Part shown: piece after piece, positions 58,390 to 64,000 of the stretch
How positions within the stretch are numbered: the stretch's first letter is position 1
How the letters are laid out: each line of letters starts with the position of its first letter
NCBI GenBank assembly: GCA_964626905.1
Contig: CAZVHA010000004.1
Span: forward strand, 1-64,000
Length of the DNA stretch: 64,000 nt
Source of the DNA: REEB52 sp964626905
Lineage (GTDB): Bacteria > Chlamydiota > Chlamydiia > Chlamydiales > SM23-39
Direction of reading: 5' to 3'
The notes under the pieces: model-generated
The model's database searches: none
Seen by the model: the letters and a program-made list of their open reading frames with translations, nothing else
Told to the model about the DNA's origin: nothing
Position numbers and translations under genes: made by a program

Positions 58390-58460
58390 TGGGGCGTCGC
58401 CAAGCGGTAAGGCAGCGGTTTTTGGTACCGCCATGCGGAGGTTCGAATCCTTCCGCCCCA
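58390..58460 (+). tRNA. tRNA-Gln (anticodon TTG)
   Basis: The cloverleaf is readable: acceptor tggggcg/cgcccca, D arm gcc...ggc, anticodon stem gcggt/accgc with loop ttttggt (anticodon ttg), and T arm gcggag-gttcgaat-ccttcc. The CCA end is not encoded. It reads CAA/CAG. It lies between glgA and prs, on the prs strand. Confidence 0.95.
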
Positions 58461-58495
58461 AGGCTTAATAAGACTCAAAAGACCCTGAAGGATTG

Positions 58496-59437
58496 ATGAA
58501 CCGATCGCCCCTTGTTTTTGCAGGCAACTCTCACCCAGAGCTTGCCCGCGCAGTGGCGGCCCATTTGGGATTGGAGTTGGGGAAGATCTCTTTTGAGCCG
58601 TTTCCCGATGGGGAAATTGGAGTGCAGATTGGGGAAAATGTGAGGGGACGCGACACTTTTGTGATCCAGTCGCCCGTCCATCACCCGAATCGATTTTTGA
58701 TGGAGCTATTCATCATAGTCGATGCTTTGAAAAGGGCCTCTGCGAAGAGCATTGTCGCTGTCTTGCCCTACTACGCCTATGCGAGGCAGGACCGCAAAGA
58801 AAAGGGGCGAGTGCCGATTACGGCGAGGCTCGTGGCCGATCTGCTCGAGAGGGCGGGAGTGACCCGCCTCTTGACAATGGATCTTCACACAGAGCAGATC
58901 CAGGGATTTTTTAACATCCCGGTCGATCACCTTTATTCGAGACCCCTCTTTGTCGAGGCGCTTGGAAAAAGGGAGCTTAAAGGGGCTGTGATCGTCTCCC
59001 CTGATGTGGGGGGCAATCGGATGGCGCGGAAGTTCGCCGAAGATTTGGAGTTGGAGATCGCCATAGTCGATAAGCGCCGTTTGAGTGGGCGCAAAGTGGC
59101 ATCGAACGCCCTCATCGGCAATGTTGAGGGGAAGCTCGCCATTCTCGTAGATGATATTTGCTCTACGGGAGGGACGCTCGAAATGGCGGCCCGCGTTTGT
59201 AAAGAGCATGGGGCAAAGAGGGTCATCGCAGTGGTGGCCCATGGGCTGTTTTTAGGGGGGCGCAAGTTGAAGGGGGTCGATGAGATTTATCTTAGCGACT
59301 CGGTCCCTCAGAGTAAAAAAGAGGGCAAAAAGGCAAGTGGAGTGCATGTAGTATCGATTGCAGCCTTGCTTGCCAAAGCAATTGAATGTGTAATTTCGGC
59401 GAAGTCGATTCGTTCGCTGTTTAGGGAGAAGATATGA
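58496..59437 (+). CDS. prs: Ribose-phosphate pyrophosphokinase
   Basis: The 313-residue protein has the PRPP synthetase motifs D-G-E-I-G-V-Q, Y-Y-A-Y-A-R-Q-D-R-K near 95, D-L-H-T-E-Q-I-Q-G-F-F near 128, V-S-P-D-V-G-G, and the PRPP-binding loop V-D-D-I-C-S-T-G-G-T near 220. It makes PRPP from ribose 5-phosphate for nucleotide synthesis. As far as I recall, C. trachomatis lacks prs and imports nucleotides. The 3' end overlaps rplY (ATGA). Confidence 0.94.
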   Translation: MNRSPLVFAGNSHPELARAVAAHLGLELGKISFEPFPDGEIGVQIGENVRGRDTFVIQSPVHHPNRFLMELFIIVDALKRASAKSIVAVLPYYAYARQDRKEKGRVPITARLVADLLERAGVTRLLTMDLHTEQIQGFFNIPVDHLYSRPLFVEALGKRELKGAVIVSPDVGGNRMARKFAEDLELEIAIVDKRRLSGRKVASNALIGNVEGKLAILVDDICSTGGTLEMAARVCKEHGAKRVIAVVAHGLFLGGRKLKGVDEIYLSDSVPQSKKEGKKASGVHVVSIAALLAKAIECVISAKSIRSLFREKI

Positions 59438-60000
59438 AATTGGAACTAGAAAAAAGGACCACCGGAAAGAGAGGGGTGACCCAGCAGATTCGCCGCGAGG
59501 GGAATATCCCGGCCATTCTATACGATTCGGCGGGGGCTGGAGAAGCGGTGTGTGTCAAAGGCGATGAGATGAGAGCTATTTTACGCTCTCTTAGACCTGG
59601 ACTGCTTGCGACAACGGTGTTTAGTCTCTCGTTGGGCAATAAAAAAATCAGAGCGATTGTGAAAGATGTGCAGTATCATGTAGCGAGCTACGAGATTGAG
59701 CACATCGACTTTTTGGAGCTCAAAGAGGATCGGCCTGTGACTGTCAATGTGGCGGTCCATCTCCTCGGCGCCGCTGAGTGTGTGGGAGTGAAACTCGGGG
59801 GATTTATCCGCCAAGTAGTTCGCGCGTTGAAGGTGAAGTGCTTGCCCAAAGATATTCCGCAAGAGTTTGTCATCGATGTGAAGGAATTGAATGTGGCCGA
59901 GTCGAAAAGGCTTTCCGATATCCAGATTCCGGCGAATGTCAGACCCCTCGGCCGAATGGACGAAGTGGCTGTCGTTATCGGCAAGAAAGCGGGAACCTAA
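59434..60000 (+). CDS. rplY: 50S ribosomal protein L25/CTC form
   Basis: The 188-residue protein has an N-terminal L25 domain (R-G-V-T-Q-Q-I-R-R-E-G-N-I-P-A-I-L-Y), with H-I-D-F-L near 85 and a C-terminal TL5/CTC beta domain. It binds 5S rRNA. Start overlaps the prs stop. The prs-ctc-pth order is common in bacteria. Confidence 0.93.
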   Translation: MKLELEKRTTGKRGVTQQIRREGNIPAILYDSAGAGEAVCVKGDEMRAILRSLRPGLLATTVFSLSLGNKKIRAIVKDVQYHVASYEIEHIDFLELKEDRPVTVNVAVHLLGAAECVGVKLGGFIRQVVRALKVKCLPKDIPQEFVIDVKELNVAESKRLSDIQIPANVRPLGRMDEVAVVIGKKAGT

Positions 60001-60006
60001 TCGATT

Positions 60007-60612
60007 GTGGTAGCGCTCATAGTGGGGCTCGGCAACCCCGGAAAAGCCTACAAGAAGACCCGTCACAACGTCGGTTTTGCAGCTGTGGATCTGCTCGCCC
60101 AAAAATATGGGCTTGAGTTTCGGAAACAGCTAAAATTTAAAGGACGCCTCGCTGAAGGGAAAATCAGCGAGGAGTCTGTAATGCTTCTCAAGCCTGAGAC
60201 CTATATGAATCTCAGCGGAGAGGCGGTAGCGCTTGTGATGCGCTATTTTCAGATTGAGTTGTCCCGGCTCCTCATCTTAAGCGATGATGTGGCCCTTCCT
60301 TTGGGACAATTGCGGATCCGAATCAACAGCGGCTCTGGAGGTCATAATGGCTTGCAGAGTGTTGAGGAGTGTCTGCAGACGAATCGGTATCCCAGACTCC
60401 GGATTGGAGTGGGGGATGCAGGCGGTGATTTGCTCGTCGAGCACGTGCTGGGCCGGTTCACAGAAGGGGAAGAAATACTCGTTCCAAAAGTTTTGGAGCG
60501 GGTCGTTCAGGCCGTTGAAATTTGGCTGGACAAAGGATTAACCAGTGCGATGAATTTTGCGAATCAAGGTTCATCGACTCCGAGCATTGGAGAGGAAAAT
60601 GAAGAAACATGA
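60007..60612 (+). CDS. pth: Peptidyl-tRNA hydrolase
   Basis: The 201-residue protein begins V-G-L-G-N-P-G-K-A-Y-K-K-T-R-H-N-V-G-F with the catalytic His in R-H-N. It has P-E-T-Y-M-N-L-S-G, the D-D-V-A-L-P-L-G block and S-G-G-H-N-G-L. It frees tRNA from stalled peptidyl-tRNA. GTG 60007 is the start. A 14-base overlap with rpsF. Confidence 0.94.
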   Translation: MVALIVGLGNPGKAYKKTRHNVGFAAVDLLAQKYGLEFRKQLKFKGRLAEGKISEESVMLLKPETYMNLSGEAVALVMRYFQIELSRLLILSDDVALPLGQLRIRINSGSGGHNGLQSVEECLQTNRYPRLRIGVGDAGGDLLVEHVLGRFTEGEEILVPKVLERVVQAVEIWLDKGLTSAMNFANQGSSTPSIGEENEET

Positions 60613-60946
60613 GAGAAAGGGGCTCTATGAGGGGATGTATATCCTCAGCGCGACGCTGAGTGAAGATTCTCGCAAAAAGGCCTTTGATAAAATCACTGAT
60701 GGGATCACCCAAAAAGGGGGTGAAATCCATAAAATTCACGAGCAGGGGCGCAAGAAATTGGCCTACGAGATCGATGGAAAAAGAGAGGGGCACTACTACG
60801 TCCTCTATTTTACAGCGCCGACCCAAATCATCGGCGAACTTTGGAAAGAGTACCATTTGCACGAAGATCTGATCCGGTTTATGACCATGCGGACAGAAAA
60901 AGTGCTCGAGACTTTAGAATTCACTCCATTAAAGACGCAGGGGTAA
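60599..60946 (+). CDS. rpsF: 30S ribosomal protein S6
   Basis: The 115-residue protein has the S6 pattern Y-E-G-M-Y-I-L-S, G-G-E-I-H-K-I-H-E-Q-G-R-K-K-L-A-Y-E-I, G-H-Y-Y-V-L-Y-F, and R-F-M-T-M-R. ATG 60599 preceded by ggagagg, inside the end of pth. It binds S18 and 16S rRNA in the platform. Confidence 0.95.
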   Translation: MKKHERKGLYEGMYILSATLSEDSRKKAFDKITDGITQKGGEIHKIHEQGRKKLAYEIDGKREGHYYVLYFTAPTQIIGELWKEYHLHEDLIRFMTMRTEKVLETLEFTPLKTQG

Positions 60947-61239
60947 TGATGAGAAGACAACAACAACAACCTCAACAAGAATACTCTGCGCCCGGGAGCG
61001 CATTTGGCGATGCAAGTTCCCCTTTTGCTAGAAAGAAAAAGGTGTGCCCTTTTGTCGCTGCAAAAATGGAGCGGATTGACTACAAAGATATCGAGACGTT
61101 AAGGCAGTTCATCACGGAGCGGGGCAAAATTTTGCCAAGGCGAATTACTGGAGTCTCCTATTTTCATCAAAAACTATTGAAAAAAGCGGTGAAGCAGGCC
61201 CGCCACATGGCGCTGCTCCCCTTTGTTTCGGAGGAATAA
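60946..61239 (+). CDS. rpsR: 30S ribosomal protein S18
   Basis: The 97-residue protein has the S18 core V-C-P-F, I-D-Y-K-D-I-E-T-L-R-Q-F-I-T-E-R-G-K-I-L-P-R-R-I-T-G and Q-A-R-H-M-A-L-L-P-F. The N-terminus is extended by a glutamine-rich tract. ATG 60946 overlaps the rpsF stop (taatg); ATG 60949 is also possible. Confidence 0.95.
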   Translation: MMRRQQQQPQQEYSAPGSAFGDASSPFARKKKVCPFVAAKMERIDYKDIETLRQFITERGKILPRRITGVSYFHQKLLKKAVKQARHMALLPFVSEE

Positions 61240-61240
61240 T

Positions 61241-61765
61241 ATGAAGCAACAGTTATTACTCCTTCAAGATGTAGAGGCTCTCGGCAAAAAAGGGGAGATC
61301 GTCTCCGCAAAGCCAGGCTATGTGAGAAACTATCTCCTTCCCAAAGGATATGCGATCATTGCGAGTCCCAACACGCTGCGCAAGCAAGAGCGCTTGAGAG
61401 CTGAAAGAGACAAGCAAGCCCTCGTCGATCGGAAAGATTCAGAAGAGCTCGCTCTCCAGATCGAAGGGATTGCCTCTTTGGAAATTCGGGTGAAGGTCGA
61501 TCCGGAAGGGCACATGTATGGCTCTGTCTCTGCGGCCGAGATCGCCCAGCTCTTCCAAGAGCGGGGATTGCCTGTTGAGAGAAAATCGGTTCTCGTCAAT
61601 AAGCCGATCAAGGAGACCGGTGCGCATAAAATTGCCCTCAAGCTAAAAGAGGGGGTTACAGCTCACTGCCAACTCCACATCATTCCCGAAGGGGGAAGAC
61701 AAGAGGGGATCGAAGCGGTCGTTGCTCCCATTCCTCAAGAAGGGGAAAAAGAGAGCTCCGAGTAG
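61241..61765 (+). CDS. rplI: 50S ribosomal protein L9
   Basis: The 174-residue protein has the N-terminal L9 signature L-L-L-L-Q-D-V-E-A-L-G-K-K-G-E-I-V...G-Y-V-R-N-Y-L-L-P-K-G-Y-A and the connecting helix (R-K-Q-E-R-L-R-A-E-R-D-K-Q), then the C-terminal domain. ATG 61241 follows gagg. The C-terminus has an extra acidic tail. The S6-S18-L9 operon ends at the following terminator. Confidence 0.95.
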   Translation: MKQQLLLLQDVEALGKKGEIVSAKPGYVRNYLLPKGYAIIASPNTLRKQERLRAERDKQALVDRKDSEELALQIEGIASLEIRVKVDPEGHMYGSVSAAEIAQLFQERGLPVERKSVLVNKPIKETGAHKIALKLKEGVTAHCQLHIIPEGGRQEGIEAVVAPIPQEGEKESSE

Positions 61766-61772
61766 TTTTTCT

Positions 61773-61800
61773 GGGCGATCGAACGGATCGATCGCCCTTT
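61773..61800 (+). terminator. Rho-independent terminator after rplI
   Basis: Perfect 10-bp stem gggcgatcga (61773-61782) / tcgatcgccc (61788-61797) followed by ttt. It separates the ribosomal operon from the heptose genes. Confidence 0.8.
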
Positions 61801-61810
61801 GCTGAGGTGT

Positions 61811-62788
61811 ATGGGTTTTACAACTGTCGTCACCGGTGCATGTGGTATGATTGGGTCGGGATTGGTCCGTCATCTCAATGATTTGGGGAAGACCGATCTG
61901 CTCCTTGTCGACGATTTGAAAAGAGGGGATAAGTGGAAAAATCTCCTCGGCAAGCAATTTTCAGATCTTATTTCAAAGCACACCCTTCTTGATTGGCTTA
62001 CAAAAAATGGATCTCAAGTGGAGGCCATTGTCCATTTGGGAGCCTGTTCTGATACGGTAGAATCAGATGGCGATTATCTTCTTGAGAACAATTTTCGCTA
62101 CACGATTCGCTTAGCCGAGTGGGCTTTAAATCGGGACAAGCGGTTCATCTATGCATCATCGGCTGCCACTTATGGAGATGGAACTCTTGGATTTCTCGAT
62201 GATGAAGGGGGGCTTGATGCGCTCAGACCTTTGAACATGTATGGCTTTTCAAAACATCTCGCCGATCTTTGGATGCAGCGGCAAAAAATTTTAGATCGGG
62301 TTGTGGGGCTTAAGTATTTCAATGTTTTTGGTCCCAATGAGTATCACAAAGGGCGGATGGCCTCGATGGTTTTGAAGATGATGCACTCTTCTCACGATGG
62401 AAGTGCAGTGAATCTTTTTAAATCCACGACTCCCGATTATCCTGACGGGGGGCAGATGCGCGATTTTATCTATGTCAAAGATGCGGTGCGCATGACTGCT
62501 TTATTTCTTGAGCCAAATCATTGGAAGGTAGGGGGGATTTTCAATATTGGGTTTGGAACTCCGACCACTTGGAATTTTTTAACCGCAAGTTTTTTTAAAG
62601 CCATTCAAAAAAAAGAGAAGATCGCCTACATCGATATGCCGGCAGATCTTGCCAAGCAGTATCAGCAATTTACTTGCGCATCGATGGACAAATTCTTTAA
62701 GATCTTTCCCAATGTGGCAATGACGCCCATTGAGGACGCTGTACGCGAATATGTTCAAAAGTATCTCAAAAGTTCGGATCGATGGTAG
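61811..62788 (+). CDS. hldD: ADP-L-glycero-D-manno-heptose 6-epimerase
   Basis: The 325-residue extended SDR protein has the NADP loop V-T-G-A-C-G-M-I-G-S-G, the H-L-G-A-C-S-D-T segment, the S-S-A-A-T-Y-G-D-G region, the catalytic Y-G-F-S-K (YxxxK), and the K-Y-F-N-V-F-G-P-N-E-Y-H-K-G motif typical of RfaD/HldD. It converts ADP-D,D-heptose to ADP-L,D-heptose for LPS core. Chlamydiaceae lack heptose. The next gene is the heptose kinase. Confidence 0.93.
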   Translation: MGFTTVVTGACGMIGSGLVRHLNDLGKTDLLLVDDLKRGDKWKNLLGKQFSDLISKHTLLDWLTKNGSQVEAIVHLGACSDTVESDGDYLLENNFRYTIRLAEWALNRDKRFIYASSAATYGDGTLGFLDDEGGLDALRPLNMYGFSKHLADLWMQRQKILDRVVGLKYFNVFGPNEYHKGRMASMVLKMMHSSHDGSAVNLFKSTTPDYPDGGQMRDFIYVKDAVRMTALFLEPNHWKVGGIFNIGFGTPTTWNFLTASFFKAIQKKEKIAYIDMPADLAKQYQQFTCASMDKFFKIFPNVAMTPIEDAVREYVQKYLKSSDRW

Positions 62789-63738
62789 CACATTTTAAGC
62801 CTTTCAGTGCTCTTGTCATCGGCGATTTTATGCTCGACACTTATACGACGGGCAAAGTGCGGCGCATTTCTCCGGAAGCGCCGGTTCCTGTGATGGAGGT
62901 GATCAAGCAAGAATCGAGGCCTGGAGGGGCGGGCAATGTCGTCTTGAATCTCCTTTCGCTCGGCGCCCTTGTCTTTCCCATGGGGCGCATTGGGAGTGAT
63001 GAGGAGGGGTTGAAGTTAAAAGGGCTTTTATCGAGGGCGGATACAGGATTTCTTTGGATCGAGCCGGGATACAAAACTCCGGTGAAAAATCGGATGATTG
63101 CCGACTCTCAACAGCTGATGCGCGTCGATTTTGAGACGATCGCCCCCATCCATGCGAAAATAGAGCAGATTGCCATCGAAGAGCTCAAGCAAATGATCCC
63201 GAAAGTCGATGTGGTTGCCATTTCCGATTATGGCAAGGGATTTTTATCTGAAAAACTGATCCAGCAGGCGATTGCCATTGCGAGACAAAGGCAAATCCCG
63301 ATCATTGTCGATCCCAAGGGGGTCGATTTTTCCAAATATCGAGGAGCGAGCGTTCTCAAGCCCAATTTAACGGAAGCCTATGCAGCTGCCCATCGTCCCC
63401 TTTCTGCCCCGCTTGAGGAAGTGGCAGCGCAGATCTTGCCGCTCACCGACCTTCTGATGATCACCCGTTCTGAGGCGGGGATTTCGATTTTTAGCAAAGA
63501 GATCCAAAGACGCGATTTCTTTGTCCATTCGAAAGAGGTCAAAGATGTCACGGGAGCGGGAGACACTGTCCTCGCAGTGATTTGTCTAGCTCTTGCCAAT
63601 GGACTGCCCATTGAACAGGCCGCTGAATTTGCCAATGCCGCGGCTGGTATTGTGATTGAAAGGATTGGCTGTGTACAGGTCACGACTGCCGAGCTTACGC
63701 AAAGAATTTTGGAGATGAGGGAAACGTGTCTTCATTAA
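62782..63738 (+). CDS. hldE: D-glycero-beta-D-manno-heptose-7-phosphate kinase (RfaE1 domain)
   Basis: The 318-residue PfkB-family kinase has a G-D-F-M-L-D-T-Y-T-T-G-K-V-R-R-I-S-P-E-A-P-V-P-V N-terminal signature, the R-P-G-G-A-G-N-V block, and the C-terminal D-V-T-G-A-G-D-T-V catalytic motif. It lacks the C-terminal adenylyltransferase half of E. coli HldE, so that activity must be elsewhere. It overlaps hldD by 7 bases and the next gene by 13. Confidence 0.9.
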   Translation: MVAHFKPFSALVIGDFMLDTYTTGKVRRISPEAPVPVMEVIKQESRPGGAGNVVLNLLSLGALVFPMGRIGSDEEGLKLKGLLSRADTGFLWIEPGYKTPVKNRMIADSQQLMRVDFETIAPIHAKIEQIAIEELKQMIPKVDVVAISDYGKGFLSEKLIQQAIAIARQRQIPIIVDPKGVDFSKYRGASVLKPNLTEAYAAAHRPLSAPLEEVAAQILPLTDLLMITRSEAGISIFSKEIQRRDFFVHSKEVKDVTGAGDTVLAVICLALANGLPIEQAAEFANAAAGIVIERIGCVQVTTAELTQRILEMRETCLH

Positions 63739-64000
63739 AAGTGTATAGGAAAAAGAGGGATCTCAAAAAGTCGAAAGAGCCCAAAGGGGCCCTCCGCAAG
63801 AAAAAAAAGGGGCCTCTGCAATTTGTCGTACAAAAACATGCGGCGAGCCGATTGCACTACGATTTTAGACTAGAAAAAGAGGGGGTGCTAAAGAGCTGGG
63901 CGATCCCTAAAGGCCCCTCCATGAATCCAAAAGTGAAGCGGCTTGCGATTCAGGTGGAGGATCACCCCTATGAGTACAAGGATTTTGAGGGGGTCATCCC
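63726..64000 (+). CDS. ligD: LigD-type 3'-phosphoesterase domain (partial at window end)
   Basis: The first 91 residues are visible, starting at GTG 63726 within the end of the heptose kinase gene. A lysine-rich N-terminus leads into F-V-V-Q-K-H-A-A-S-R-L-H-Y-D-F-R-L-E. S-W-A-I-P-K-G-P-S, V-E-D-H-P-Y-E-Y and F-E-G follow, the signature of the phosphoesterase domain of bacterial NHEJ ligase D. Whether a ligase and polymerase domain follow lies beyond the window. Ku was not seen here. The overlap with the sugar-kinase gene suggests co-transcription. Confidence 0.9.
   Translation, partial: MSSLKVYRKKRDLKKSKEPKGALRKKKKGPLQFVVQKHAASRLHYDFRLEKEGVLKSWAIPKGPSMNPKVKRLAIQVEDHPYEYKDFEGVI

Noticed and set aside
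1..64000. Search for integrases, transposases, phage genes or a complete insertion sequence
   Set aside because: No DDE, serine or tyrosine recombinase motifs were recognised, so the 3'-end islands and repeat elements have no visible mobility gene in this window.

Overview
The window comes from a member of the Chlamydiae, almost certainly outside the family Chlamydiaceae (a Parachlamydia/Waddlia/Simkania-like 'environmental' chlamydia). Several gene blocks follow orders I know from Chlamydia trachomatis: HAD hydrolase-truA-SWIB-prfB-GNAT-yebC (like CT464-CT457), M16 protease-plsB-rng-rpmF-plsX (like CT806-CT811), rpmH-rnpA-rpmJ-rpsN, and uvrC-mutS-glycyl-tRNA synthetase-pgsA-glgA-rplY-pth-rpsF-rpsR-rplI (like CT791-CT803). 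Features absent from Chlamydiaceae, such as heptose biosynthesis, prs, a Legionella/Simkania-type outer-membrane protein and a LigD-type gene, point to an amoeba-associated relative. This placement rests on remembered gene order and protein motifs, not on a search.

Layout. 1-3100: accessory region with a cyclodipeptide-synthase-like gene divergent from a LuxR-type regulator across a 19-bp palindrome, a secreted-looking methyltransferase and an inverted-repeat element. 3100-13100: envelope genes, including a CPBP protease, a CAP10 glycosyltransferase, a WcaJ-like sugar transferase, two sulfatase-fold membrane paralogs, and an apparently exported thioredoxin reductase-thioredoxin fusion between the paralogs. 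13100-21070: conserved core with truA, SWIB, a plant UGP3-like pyrophosphorylase, prfB with a programmed frameshift, two GNATs, an HExxH protein and yebC. 21100-24033: two effector-like genes at the position of tarp in C. trachomatis; the first looks like a ubiquitin-specific protease. 24013-34129: lipid, ribosome and LPS genes. 34222-37200: dsbA-dsbB and a DUF4143 ATPase flanked by a second copy of the dsbB 3' end. 37400-42820: tdk, uvrD, rnpA/rpmH (fully overlapping), rpmJ, rpsN and an Asp23/AmaP-like pair. 43000-48900: accessory zone with an MFS pump, a protein ending in a CaaX box, repeat elements, a second copy of the uvrC 3' end, a beta-propeller protein and a MOMP-like porin. 48898-64000: DNA repair, translation, glycogen, PRPP, ribosomal proteins, heptose synthesis and the start of a LigD-like gene.

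The most unusual observations are: (1) the cyclodipeptide-synthase-like/LuxR divergent pair with a perfect palindrome between them; (2) two independent places (dsbB and uvrC) where a cargo island sits directly downstream of a core gene and is closed off by a second, almost only synonymously diverged copy of that gene's 3' end, suggesting island insertion or exchange at gene 3' ends; (3) a USP-like deubiquitinase candidate with an Inc-like membrane hairpin at the tarp locus; (4) rnpA completely overlapping rpmH as described for Thermus; (5) two structured repeat elements whose central hairpins differ by a compensatory base-pair change. No integrase, transposase or CRISPR array was recognised.
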